Assembly (NCBI GenBank): GCA_036244855.1
Contig: BQKZ01000297.1
Location: 90,906-154,905, forward strand
DNA: 64,000 bases
Direction of reading: 5' to 3'
DNA from: Temnopleurus reevesii
Lineage: Eukaryota > Echinodermata > Echinoidea > Temnopleuroida > Temnopleuridae
Made by a program: the position numbers and the translations under genes. Within the stretch, counting starts at the first letter, position 1, and each line of letters starts with the position of its first letter. Positions 45,359 to 55,285 of this stretch are shown piece after piece. Below the pieces are notes generated by a model. That model was not told the DNA's origin and did no database searches. It saw only the letters and a program-made list of their open reading frames with translations.

Positions 45359-45591
45359 TGATATGGTATTAAAAGGGCCTGTTGTTCCGTTGGGTTAGAA
45401 GTAACAGTATTATTCCATGTTACCACTTGTCACAAACAGAATAGGTTGAAATATGAAATATTTTAATCATGATTATTTTCCTAGCCTCGTTGGTTGAAAA
45501 TTTATTTCTAAACTCCAAGAAACAGTTTAATATTTTATTCCATGTGTCATGCGAAGCATAATATACTATTCCGACTACCCTTACGAAATAT

Positions 45592-45719
45592 GGGGCCTGT
45601 TACATAAAGGAGTAAGATTAAATCTGCAATTGGTTGTATTTCTTTTGGTACACATTTTGCCATAGACTTACGATTAATATTAATCATAGGTTTAGATGTA
45701 TCATTTATGTAACAGCCCC
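45592..45719. mobile_element. MITE family G, copy 3
   Basis: GGGGCCTGTTACATAAA and TTTATGTAACAGCCCCC are near-perfect inverted ends, with ATTAATATTAAT at the inner arm. Another copy lies 240 bp upstream. Confidence 0.85.
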
Positions 45720-45724
45720 CTGGT

Positions 45725-46260
45725 GTGGTACTTGGAATCAACGTCTTGGCCTAGCGGGTCGAGTGGAAAAATCTCTTCGTCAAAACCGCAACATGATTTA
45801 TTTTGGTTTGAAGAAAAAAAATCCACCAAAATATAATACAAGATGGTTCGGCCATAATAGTTGTTCGGATGCCTAAGAATTTCTTTTATTATTCATACTG
45901 TAAACAGAATTTCGCATTTCTTCTTTTTTCGAAAAAGTCAACAAAATGTTGGTTTTTCCGCTTGGGTATAGCATTCCTTTATCAATAAAATCGTATTGGT
46001 CTTTTACTCCATATTTATTTAAATCCATTTTTACAAATTGTATGTACAAAGGGAATGATCATTGTCTGTGACAGGACGTCACAGATTAGGTCGCTGTTGC
46101 CGATCGCATGGATCACCATCAGCGGCATGCAATCTCTTTGAATTTGAAAATTCATTGGTTTTGAACGGATTATCCGATTTTGCTCAAATTAATGTTCACA
46201 GTTCGTTCATGTGATTTTTCTTTATTAAATAAGAACATGATAATTTCAGGGGTTGGTTCC
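45725..46260. other. No supported feature
   Basis: ORF 45634-45876 overlaps the MITE and is not credible. The remaining bases show no repeat. Confidence 0.4.
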
Positions 46261-46267
46261 CCTTTAA

Positions 46268-46398
46268 GGCCTCGGTCACATAGATGCCCGGAAGAAACAT
46301 GATTCAACACGACTCTTTGTTCAGTTGACAGTTAGCTGCCTGCGAGCAAAGAGTCGTGTTGAATCGTGTTGCTTACGGGCTTCTATGTGACTGGGGCA
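46268..46398. mobile_element. MITE family A, copy 4
   Basis: GGCCTCGGTCACATAG and CTATGTGACTGGGGCA pair as ends, with TAA at 46265-46267 on the left and a diverged TGT on the right. The loop (TTCAGTTGACAGTTAGCTG) differs from the other copies. Confidence 0.85.
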
Positions 46399-46399
46399 T

Positions 46400-47675
46400 G
46401 TGGATGGCTATTGTACACGAGACTAGGTGAACTCTGGCGTCAAAAGACTGACTAATCGGACGTCGTTGAAATATTGAACACCAAACCCATTAAATTTTTC
46501 CAAAAAGTTCCAATGAAGAACTTGTCTTTAAAAATATATATATATACAAGTTATGAAATATTCTCTACAAAAAATGGGGCCATGCATGAACAATGGGTCA
46601 TTTCAGCAATCATTTCACATGGTTGAGACAAATAATGTCTCAAGAAAAAAATATAGCTTTGGTTGATCCAGGGCCGAATGGTTTGCAACTGTGATCATGA
46701 TCATGAAGCTGATGTGAAGGATTGAATGGAAGTTGCTTGCTTTGTCCAAGCCCTGCCCTTTGTCCCTACCGCTCACAGTGAGTTTACCCGAATATTAGAT
46801 AAGAACGATGTGAAACGTCCGCAGCAAGACTTGTGAGTTTTTAATCGTCATTAGTCAGTCGAATTGAAGGGCCATATATACTTCACACCTTATACCGTCC
46901 AAAGGGAACCATTTGTGATGTTAATTGTATAAAAGCCGTCAAAGAATTTTCAGGCCCAATTGGCTTTTCTGTGGAAAAGGAACGTTTTCAAGTGGTACTT
47001 GAGGTACACGTATTAAAGACCACCTGGCATGCCAAAGAACAAAAAGAGCTAAGTTGTAGTGTGAATTCCTATGTTACTAACATTATACTTCATGCCTTAA
47101 AAGATTTAATTTTCTGACAAGAATATTTCAGAATTCCCTTTTGAAGTTGCACGCAGGTGCGATCGGACACCACACGTACAACTTACAGGTGTTTCGCAAA
47201 AGGAAATATTTGGAATTCTTTAGTATTATCAGTTGCTAAGTGTATACAAAGTTAGCACTTCATAAGTGAAGTTTAGTTCTTTACGATATTGATCGCATTA
47301 GATATCGAGGGTTAAATTGACGCGCATACCGTCTGCTGCCAGTGATCGCACTTTTGTGTTACGAGTGGCGTGAAGTGTTCGACACCTATCTGTCAGTTAC
47401 TTTCGTCGTTTCTGTTTTTCACCGTCAGCCAGAAAAAAAGGAGATCGTGTTTGGGAAGAAAAGTAGCTGTCTGATCTGATCTTTGTGACGGTCAAATCCG
47501 ACAGACTGTGAGGCATATCTAGTGTTGGGTCCCAAAGGTCGGCTTTAAGGAGGCCACGGCCCCTTCGTGACGGCTGCATCCCTCCTTTTTCATATGTTAG
47601 TTTCGGTCGACACTTTTTCATGTATTATGTATTTCGTACTTCGTAGGGCTGGTATTTGGGGCGGGGTGCTTTAAT
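46400..47675. other. No supported gene; mixed-composition DNA
   Basis: Bases 47140-47640 are more GC- and CpG-rich than the surroundings but show no long frame or splice pair. The 74-codon minus ORF (47397-47621) has no motif. This could be an untranslated or promoter region, but nothing decides it. Confidence 0.35.
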
Positions 47676-47679
47676 TTCT

Positions 47680-47681
47680 TA

Positions 47682-47740
<59 letters not shown>
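47680..47740. repeat. (TG)n microsatellite
   Basis: About 28 uninterrupted TG dinucleotides. Confidence 0.97.
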
Positions 47741-47741
<1 letters not shown>

Positions 47742-48445
47742 CATTTAGTTCTTTCTTTTTGTTGTTGACTTTGAGGAATTTTTCTTGGGGTGGGTAATTT
47801 AGGGGTTTCTAAGCTGTTAGTCTTGTTTTTGTTATCATCTTTATGCCTTTTCCTTGCTTCATGGTTGTTTCGTTTGTTGTTTACACATCAAATAAAATCA
47901 ATATAAAAAAATACCTTTCTGTTGGGTGAGAAGTTGAGACGCCCCCCCTCCCCCCTTTACCAGATCATGGATCCACCTTTACAGACGATGACGACCAGAA
48001 AATAGTATGTCGAGACAATATAGTGTTACAAGAAGATGATCTATAACGGAGCTATATTTTGGGGGTATCTTTTACAGCCATAACTAAGGGGAAAGAAGGG
48101 GGTGTAATCGGCTTTGGACCTACAGCAATGCTTTCGGTCATCACAGAAATGACAGTTTGAATTGAGGAATCTTCGGAACACGTGTCATGCTTCTTTCGTG
48201 AGATCGTGATGATGTCTGAAACAAAACCCGGGAAATAGTACAGCCTGTTTTAACGCATCTTTTTTTCTGTGTCAGATTGACCGGCGAATCTGGATCAGTA
48301 CTTATTATTTAAAAAAAAAATGAGAGTGTTAATTTAAAAACGACTCCGAGTCTATGTACAATCAGGCACCAGATTCATATAATTTCTTGCCATTGTTTTC
48401 GTAACATCAGCCCTTCCCCCACCACCATCTCCCCCTATCCCCCCT

Positions 48446-48494
48446 NNNNNNNNNNNNNNNNNNNNNNNNNNNNNNNNNNNNNNNNNNNNNNNNN
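48446..48494. other. Assembly gap (49 N) flanked by C-rich sequence
   Basis: CCCCCTATCCCCCCT precedes the gap and CCCCCCCTCGCTGG follows it, so the missing bases are probably a C-rich run. Confidence 0.98.
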
Positions 48495-48499
48495 CCCCC

Positions 48500-49645
48500 C
48501 CTCGCTGGAAATTTGTCAATGAGTTTAAAACAGGTGAAACTGTTGCAAAAGTTTGTCAGACTTTGTTACGGAAACAAAATTTATGCAATAGAACCCTAAA
48601 ATATCTCAGATCAACGCGAAAGATGTATTGCACCTATTTTCTTTATATAGGTGTACACGCTTGTTTAAAACCGTCGATAAAATAGGTTTCTAAAACCGTT
48701 TTTGCCTAATGGAAGTTTAAGCAAACTTAGAGCCATTGTGGGAACATTTTAATGGTTCACAATAAACGGCTGTGAACTGTTAATGCCATTTCAATATTAT
48801 ATAATAGTGAACATTACCAAATGAAGAGTTGAAGAGTTAAAATTGAAGAGTTGACAGTTATATTTCATTCTCTTTATTCAATTGTCCAATAAATCGACTC
48901 TTGTATCTTTTACAATGTTATTCCACTCTTTGTTTCTCAAACACAAGTTTACATTTCCGACGGCCACAAACAGATCGTTAGTAGGCCTACAACATCAAGT
49001 ACTAGGTAATATCTTGCATTGTGTTATGCAATCTTCATCCAAACAGTGTCAGTAAACGAGCAATTCAGTCTTCATCTTTTGTTCTTTGCCGCCCAGTAAA
49101 TGGATCGAAGATGTCAGCATTGTGTAGAGTCTGATAGTGGCGGGGCGGTGCAACGTGGTGTTCACCCGCCCGCCATGCAGATCGAAACTTGACTCATCGC
49201 CCATACAAATTTCACCACGGGTGGGACTGAAACCGATTTCTTTAATGCTTTTGTAATACAGGCACTTGAGAATAACTAAGAAAAACGTTCACAGTAGTGC
49301 CCTAATTGAGTCGTATTCAATACTTAATTATAGTATTCAGAGCTTAAGGCTTTATCGATAGCCTTTGGTGAACTATACCGTACCGTTATATTTGTAGTAA
49401 AACACTACGATAATTCTCAAAACATATATGTCAAATTATCTTTTTCATAGTATTGACAATTGTCACATTCAGTATATTTGATAATTTCTCAATCGTATAC
49501 GGCGGCAATAAACATTCAAATTAAGATAATCCTTAATCGATTTAACATAATGCTATCTAATGCAGATGTGGACATAGCGTAGGCTACATACCATTATCTA
49601 TTTATGCGATTTAAAATTTACGATGTGATTATACTGAATCATTTA
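48500..49645. other. No supported gene
   Basis: A GC-richer patch at 49090-49230 contains GGCGGGGCGGTG and CACCCGCCCGCC, which pair as a short hairpin. No exon or tRNA fold was found. Confidence 0.4.
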
Positions 49646-49654
49646 TCATTATTG

Positions 49655-49925
49655 AATTGAATTGAATTGAATTGAATTTGTTTTATTTTCCACTTTCAAT
49701 ATTTGCAATATTATCATTATTATCATTATCGTTATTGTTATTATCATTATTGTTATCATTATAATTATAGTTATTATTGTTATTATTATCATTATTAATA
49801 TTATCATTAGTAATAGTAGTGAAAGTAGTATCAATATTAGTATTATTAGTATTAGTTGGCCTATTAGTATTAGTATTGTTATTAATATTATTATTATTAT
49901 TATTATCATTATCCTTATATATTTT
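49655..49925 (-). repeat. (ATT/ATC)n low-complexity block ending in an (AATTC)n retroposon-like tail
   Basis: On the minus strand the block reads through ATTATTA/ATAATGATA runs into GAAAGTGGAAAATAAAACAA and four ATTCA pentamers. The AATAAA plus pentamer tail resembles a non-LTR 3' end. The Ile/Asn-repeat ORFs are compositional. Confidence 0.6.
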
Positions 49926-49984
49926 AATTGACTCGCCAATTATTCCATTCACTGGTCTTTTCTACCAATCAATCTGAGGATAAA

Positions 49985-50530
49985 ATATCCTTTTGAAGCT
50001 CAAGTTGTGCCTATTACTATTATTCGCGTGATTTTTATGCCACATGATATTTGGGGGATACTTATCGTGATAAGTAATTATTCGTGGCAGAAAACATTAA
50101 CTTTCACAAACTTTTTGTCTATTTTTCAATATCTATAGGTCTATATGAACCGACCTATATCCACTGTAAAAACGGGTGTTTTTTTAATCTAACACCAGCC
50201 GGAATCTAGATATGTCCACGCCACAGCAGAGATGGCACTTATTTTTAATTAAACCAATATAGATAAACACCGACTTGGGTTGGTAACTGCGCTGCTGGTT
50301 CAAACCCCGATTGCGTCTTTCTTATAGTGACGTTAATAACTATCCCCTTTCTCTCTTCTTCTCTTTGCGTAAATATCTAAATTTTTATTTAATATTACTG
50401 TTTTGAGGCGTTTATCATTAAGTTCTGAATATTTACGTTTATATTGATATCCCTTTGGTAAAAGTTTAAGACAAGTGAAAATAGGATTTAAACACATTCT
50501 CTCTCTCTAATAGCGGGGAAAGAGACAAGA
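49985..50530. other. No supported feature
   Basis: A box-B-like GCTGGTTCAAACCCCG at about 50293-50308 was considered for a tRNA-derived element, but no A box or fold is convincing. Confidence 0.4.
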
Positions 50531-50554
50531 CGAAAGAGGAGAGTATAACTGGCA

Positions 50555-50600
50555 ACACCACCATCATCCTCATCATCATCATCATCATCATCATCATCTT
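50555..50600. repeat. (CAT)n microsatellite
   Basis: About a dozen CAT trinucleotides follow ACCACCATCATCCTC. Confidence 0.95.
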
Positions 50601-50732
50601 AGAAGGTCGGGGTGAGATGCTATTTGTGCCTGATGCTCTCCTCGTGTCAGACAATTCTGAAAGTTAAGATCAGGGTTAGCAAAACATCCGAAAAATTCGT
50701 TCCAGATAACCACATGGTTCCAAAGAGATTTA

Positions 50733-50960
50733 ATTGGTGGTATGGTATGGTATGGTACTTTATTCCCAATCATTAAAAAGACATGTAATATACAACATAA
50801 TACGAAATAAGAATACATTTGACAAATTTACATGTGAACAAAAAATAACATGCAATTAATAAGATTGGCTGGATTGCCCTTTCAGAAGAATTAGAATAAA
50901 TACTTCTGTTCTTCCAAGGGGTCCAGGTATACAAAATAAATAATTATGATTAGTCTATAA
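50733..50960 (-). mobile_element. Non-LTR retrotransposon 3' end with (CATAC)n tail
   Basis: On the minus strand, GGACCCCTTGGAAGAACAG ... CTGAAAGGGCAATCCAGCC is followed by about 100 bp and GGGAATAAAGTACCATACC with three CATAC repeats (50733-50755). The core matches the fragments at 41010, 56940 and 63870. The insertion is 5'-truncated. Confidence 0.65.
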
Positions 50961-51058
50961 AAATATGAAGGCATGTCAGTGGTGGATCCAGTATGGAAAA
51001 AGGGGCAGCCCCCCCCCCCCNAAAATAAATAATTATGATTAGTCTATAAAAATATGAA
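50933..51058. other. Single-N join (51021) with 37-bp duplicated flanks
   Basis: The 37 bp at 50933-50969 (AAAATAAATAATTATGATTA ...) recur unchanged at 51022-51058, immediately right of the N. This is the signature of an unmerged overlap between contigs or alleles at a C-run. Confidence 0.8.
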
Positions 51059-51240
51059 TGTACATCATTCGCCATTTGATAAGCAAACAAAGGAATACAA
51101 CCCCCCCCCCCCCCCCGTATAGGTACCACGACTGAGGCCTCTGTCACTTACATAACGGCGATCGCAACTCCTTCCCTTTTATGCTCTTGACCTTCCTTTG
51201 GAAGTTCAAACCCTTTGTTTGTTTTGCTTGCTCACAAGAC

Positions 51241-51628
51241 CCCGTTTACACCGCCGGCCTAATTGCGGTACCGGGTCCCGCTCGGTTAACTGTTTACACC
51301 AAAACTGTTAGGCCGGCCTAACTTGTTCAGTATTTGGACGGTAGCGGCGCTCTGCATGTAAACTTTAATCCAGATGATGCAAGGAGACTCCAAACTACGC
51401 GGGCAAAACTCTCAAAACAATGAGATATGACGTCACAATCGTGAGCGGGCCCGCATTTGGTACCGCAATTGGGCCGGAGAGCGTTTACACCAAAACTAGG
51501 CCGGCCCGAGGCCGGCCCGAGACAACCTCCAGAGGTGGTCCAAAAGTAGGCCGGCTTTTGGTACCGCAATTGGGCCAGCGAGTGTTTACACCAAAGATTA
51601 GGCCGGCCTAAAAGTCGGTGTAAACGGG
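51241..51628. mobile_element. GC-rich palindromic element with modular internal repeats, 388 bp
   Basis: The ends CCCGTTTACACCG and CGGTGTAAACGGG are perfect inverted repeats. Inside, GTTTACACCAAAACT appears three times, TTAGGCCGGCCTAA-type blocks four times and GGTACCGCAATTGGGCC twice, in both orientations. The sequence is GC-rich against AT-rich flanks. There is no transposase. The repeated end-like motif (TTTACACC) inside suggests nested or composite ends. The 109-codon minus ORF follows the palindrome and is not credible. Confidence 0.8.
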
Positions 51629-51770
51629 ATGTTGATTCATATATTGGATACATCACTGTAATTCTGTACTACGGGCAAAGGGAGCATCCACCCATCCCCT
51701 TTTCACAACCTTTACGTTCTAAATCTATTTTCTATTTATTGTCTTCTTTTTTTTGTAAAGAAGAAAAGCA

Positions 51771-51946
51771 AGGGCTAATTACAGTAAATGGTCTTTGCTA
51801 TCCTTCCCTTGCTAGAACGTCTAAACTTATTGTGTCACTCTCTGATCATAGACACAAACGTCGATCGGTCTATGATATGAGACATGGCAGAAAGGATTAA
51901 GACGTCTTAGAATGAATATGTAAGACCATTCCGTGCAATGGGCCCT
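51771..51946. mobile_element. MITE family E, copy 4 (diverged)
   Basis: AGGGCTAATTACAGTAAATG and CATTCCGTGCAATGGGCCCT form the ends. The centre has CATAGACACAAACGTCGATC and GACGTCTTAG, as in the other copies. Confidence 0.75.
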
Positions 51947-52198
51947 ATTGAAGGTTCATTCAATTTATAAAGAGAGCCCTTGTAAGCAGAAGAGCGACAG
52001 GTTTTGCTTTACCCAAACCGTGTTTTGCCTAATATAACCGCATAACAAATTCAACAAAAATAAACTATAATACATAAACGCGGAAATCTCCATGCACAAG
52101 TAATCGTGATTTATTTACCAGAATATATTTATAAAATAGAAATATATTTAAAGCAGAGTTTGATATTATCATACATAGGGCATTGAATGCTTACTTTA

Positions 52199-52440
52199 TC
52201 ACCCTACAAATTCAAGACCAAAACAGATGGAAATGCCCTGGGGGAAAGTTGGCTTTTCGATGTGATAAATAAATCCCATGCCTTTTAAAGCATGATTCAT
52301 ATGTTTACAATCCAGTCTACGGTTTTTGTTGTATCCTGTCCGAATAATACTAGTATTTGCCGAGCTAAATTTTAGCAAACAGATAGTTTCCAACCCCTCC
52401 GCGAAGGAAAACAGGAGCACAATGAGAAAACAAATAATTA
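52199..52440 (-). CDS. Possible decayed secreted-protein exon with a PAN/apple-like stretch
   Basis: The minus frame is open from the TAG near 52510 to TGA at about 52199. It includes a signal-like hydrophobic run (CLIICFLIVLLFSF) and then GYNKNRRLDCKHMNHALKGM, GFIYHIEKPTFPQGISICF. The spacing NHALKG ... I.K..FPQ.I..CF resembles the start of PAN/apple modules, in which a Cys would be expected where Gly stands in PQGI. There is no in-frame ATG upstream; the only nearby start codon is GTG. A donor (AAA|GTAAGC) lies just beyond the stop. It could equally be a chance frame. Confidence 0.2.
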
Positions 52441-52474
52441 GACAATTTAGTGGAAGTTGACGATTATTGTCGTG

Positions 52475-52610
52475 ATCGGGGCGGGAAAATTGAGCGGATA
52501 TTTGTTTAAACTACTTATTTTCTATTTCGATCAAACTGAACTCCTTTTTATTCGCGCCAGTCACCTTCGATTTTTATAAAAGGGGCGATTGGGACGGGAG
52601 AGAGAAAAGC
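52475..52610 (+). promoter_or_regulatory. Candidate TATA promoter with E2F-like and GC-box motifs
   Basis: GGGGCGGGAAAATTG (about 52479-52493) contains TTTCCCGCC on the opposite strand, the E2F consensus. TTATTCGCGCCAG follows at about 52548-52560. TATAAAAG lies at 52575-52582, embedded in GATTTTTATAAAAGGGGCGA. The spacing is compatible with transcription to the right starting near 52605-52612. No coding exon was found just downstream. Motifs alone are weak evidence, but three in 110 bp is unusual here. Confidence 0.3.
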
Positions 52611-52885
52611 CTGTTGAGGGCACGAACGACTCCGGGAGGTTTTGAGCATTATTGTAATATACTCATATTTGATGTGTGTATGATGATTAATTGTAGTAGA
52701 ATTCCTCTGTGAATTACAAAGCGAAAAAAATTAGGGTATTATGGTAAGCTGTCCTTGTAGCAAATGATTCTTGAGGAAGAGGAAATGTGAAAATAGTGAT
52801 CGCGTATTTTAGCGCTCAGGAAGGTTATTGCAATAAATCACAATATTTCAAACACATTGGATTCACATAGAACCTTATCGCTAGG

Positions 52886-53045
52886 GCGCTCCGGTGGTCT
52901 AGTGGTTATGACACTGGTCTAGTCATCCAGAGGTCGTGGGTTCGAGTCCCACCCGGTACAGCCTATGAATTTTTTTCATAGCCTCCGGGTAGCTTAACAC
53001 AGCAGTATTGCGTGTGCACCCCTCTGTGGGCCGTTGGCGACAATA
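52886..53045 (+). mobile_element. tRNA-derived SINE
   Basis: The head 52886-52960 resembles a tRNA. Box A TGGTCTAGTGG (52895-52905) and box B GGTTCGAGTCC (52939-52949) both match RNA polymerase III consensus. The T arm pairs (GTGGG with CCCAC). The anticodon arm is CTGG/CCAG with an abnormal 9-nt loop and the acceptor pairs poorly, so it is not a functional tRNA. The A-box region is closest to tRNA-Glu type. A tRNA-unrelated body follows (CTATGAATTTTTTTCATAGC hairpin, CACCCCTCTGTGGGCCGTTG) and ends near AATAAATTATATATATC. Confidence 0.75.
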
Positions 53046-53290
53046 TTGAATAAATTATATATATCATTACGTCACCCAGCGGAATTAATCACAATATTTC
53101 AAGGTTATTGCAATTAAACATTCGACGAGCGTACGTTAGCTTTTAACAACGCTAAGTGTACCCAGTGTTCAGTGTTTTGTGGGTTTTTTTAGGGGGGTGG
53201 GCGCTTCCATAAGCCCTATTTCTGTTTTACTGGGTTAAAAGTTATCTTTTTTTTCATTTTGTTTTGTTTGTCAAGTGATCGGTAGAAGCC

Positions 53291-53330
53291 CCAACCCCCC
53301 CCCCCCCCCAAAAAAAAAAAAAAAAAAAAA
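53291..53330. repeat. C-run/A-run junction
   Basis: A run of C passes directly into a run of A, forming the left edge of the 1-kb duplicated block. Confidence 0.9.
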
Positions 53331-53536
53331 AACATACAAGAAAAAATAGATTGGTTCATACGTTTGAACTTGACCTGGTTTCCAAATATCCCCTTCAAAT
53401 GTATCGAGAATAATGTGTTATTGTTCGCACTCTCATTGTCTGATTTCTCTGTTAGCTTAATGACCGCGAAACGTGCTCTTTTGGAAGCAAGCATCGTTGA
53501 TTTCCAAACGATGGAGAGGTGAGTGAGAGGAATTAA

Positions 53537-53667
53537 TGCCCCAGTCACATAGAAGCCCGGAAGTAACACGATTCAACACGACTCTTTGTTCGGAGGCAGT
53601 TAACTGCTAACTGAGCGAAGACTCGTGTTCAATCGTGTTGCTTCTCAGCTTCTATGTGACTGGGGCA
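53537..53667. mobile_element. MITE family A, copy 5 (duplicate of copy 2)
   Basis: Identical in ends, loop and TAA flanks to 34597-34727 because it lies in the duplicated block. Confidence 0.88.
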
Positions 53668-53811
53668 TAAATGCGAACAGTACGTACAGATCTGAAGGCA
53701 GATCTCGTCAACCTGGGTCGAATTGTATTACATTTTTCTCATACCCCATATACAGCCAGTACACACCAGACGTCTCTTTCCCTTCTATAAACGTATCAGA
53801 CAATAGATAAA

Positions 53812-53938
53812 GGGCCTGAAACATAACAGATGCAATTGAACTTCCGATGAATATCAATCGATAAGTCTAGGGCAAAATGTATACCACAGAGATACGATAG
53901 ATTTTCAATGAATCGTATCCATTTTATGTTACGGGCCC
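53812..53938. mobile_element. MITE family G, duplicate of copy 1
   Basis: Identical to 34872-34998, inside the duplicated block. Confidence 0.75.
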
Positions 53939-54273
53939 AAGGATAATGAACATGATGAAAATTGACGGAAAAGCAGTCCAAGTGCCATGTCAGACTTGTG
54001 TTTCCCGGGTGCTAAATGGCAAAGCATGGAGGAGTGTGAATGTCGTATCATAGAGATGATTTTTAATGAAAGTTTTGAGATTTAAGATAGTTCACGTCCC
54101 CATGTGTGGTACAATTTATCATTAGCCAGAAAATAAATACACGCGATTTATATATTTTTTTAAACATAGAATCTATGTTTTAAAAAGAAAGACTTTAAAA
54201 ATCCTGTACGCTAGTTTATTTTTAACTTGAGTCACTTTGTTTCTTTCAACTTGTTTCTTTTTTCATCTTCTAG

Positions 54274-54332
54274 GGTATAAAATCAGTGTTAAAATTGCTT
54301 ATAAACTAAAGGAAAAGGGCCTTAATGTTGAT
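54274..54332 (+). CDS. Candidate exon, 59 nt, unidentified
   Basis: A strong acceptor (CAACTTGTTTCTTTTTTC, ATCTTCTAG) precedes GGTATAAAATC. The frame reads YKISVKIAYKLKEKGLNVD and stops at GAT|GTAAAG, a good donor. If unspliced, the frame runs on into poly-Pro encoded by a C-run, which is implausible. The truncated duplicate is 35334-35392. A lysine-rich amphipathic segment is all that can be said, and no partner exons were located. Confidence 0.25.
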
Positions 54333-54377
54333 GTAAAGTTTCAAAAAGTCCCTACCGTGGGAGGGGGGGAACCACAC

Positions 54378-54400
54378 CCCCCCCCCCCCCCCCCCCCCCT
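54378..54400. repeat. C homopolymer
   Basis: About 22 consecutive C bases; the surrounding Pro-rich ORF is an artefact. Confidence 0.95.
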
Positions 54401-54647
54401 CGGTCGCTTCGCTCTCTCGGAAGATTTCAGCTATATTTTCATAACCCCACTCACAGCCCTGCTAGACAGAGTGGCGGTTACCATCGCACTCCTCGATGGG
54501 GCTTCGGACACCTGGCCCTCGAGACATCGCCACTCCCATTTCTCCTTCTCTTACCCCGTCTTCGCTCCCCTTCCATCTCCCCATTCGCTTTTCCCCTCCT
54601 CCATTACCCCCATTCCGTCCACCCCCATCTGACTCATAATACAGTGC

Positions 54648-55110
54648 CTTTAAAGCTGACTCACACCTTTGCGTTTATAGCCTAACGTCGGTCCAGCATT
54701 TGTGACGCACCGTGAACGCAGGAACACGAAGGAACGACGCTAACACGTACGTGCGTATGTTGAGCGCTAGACGAACATCTTCAACGTTTATCAAGCGCCT
54801 TCAATCCTTATTTCTGCATTCACAGAGCGTCATGAACGATAAACAGTCTTTGGCAATAAACTACCAAGGTGTGCGCCAGTCTTTAAAGGTCGGTAAAGAG
54901 TCGTCGCTCCATAATTCTGCGTTCACTGAGCGTCGTGAACGCTGGGCTATTAACGCAAATGTTTGAATCAGCCTTTCAATGTCAGTCAAGCATTATTATG
55001 AACGCTAAAGTGTGATCCAGATTTTAACGTCGGTCAAGCGTCTTCGCTCCGCACATCTGCATTCACAGAGCGTCACGAATGCTGAGAACACTTTGGCTAT
55101 AAAGTGTGAC
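54648..55110. mobile_element. Nested palindromic element(s) with AACGCT sub-repeats
   Basis: AAAGCTGACTCACACCTTTG, CGTTTATAGCCTAACGTCGG on the left pairs with AACGCTGGGCTATTAACGCA, AATGTTTGAATCAGCCTTT (to about 54980). A second unit to 55110 repeats CTGCATTCACAGAGCGTCA, also seen near 54813, 54914 and 55053, and TCGGTCAAGCG. The whole is a mosaic of units related to 55286-55710. It is GC- and CpG-richer than its surroundings, with no transposase. Confidence 0.6.
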
Positions 55111-55285
55111 TGAACCTTCCCTTTCATTCTGGCTGTCACGTCGGGTGCAACTGAAGCAACGTGGCTTTAATCCCTCGCTATTGAGCTTGGAACCAGGCGA
55201 ATTTGGGCGTCTTAGTCCTGAGGTCATAACGTATTACAGATGGGAGACATTCCTCAAGTGATACTCGTCGCGCAAGCACGCATCC

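Larger units (their letters stand above)
53331..54337. repeat. ~1-kb duplicated block, copy 2
   Basis: This is the counterpart of 34391-35397 with no visible difference. Here the sequence continues uninterrupted on the right (TTTCAAAAAGTCCC), so this is probably the authentic locus. Confidence 0.9.

Noticed and set aside
50235..50325. Second tRNA-like element with GGTTCAAACCC
   Set aside because: No credible A box or cloverleaf was found.
51327..51656. 109-codon minus ORF
   Set aside because: It lies entirely within the palindromic GC-rich element and reads its inverted modules.
52886..52960. Functional tRNA gene
   Set aside because: The A and B boxes are intact, but the anticodon loop is 9 nt and the acceptor stem is mispaired, and an unrelated body follows. 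It is better explained as a SINE.
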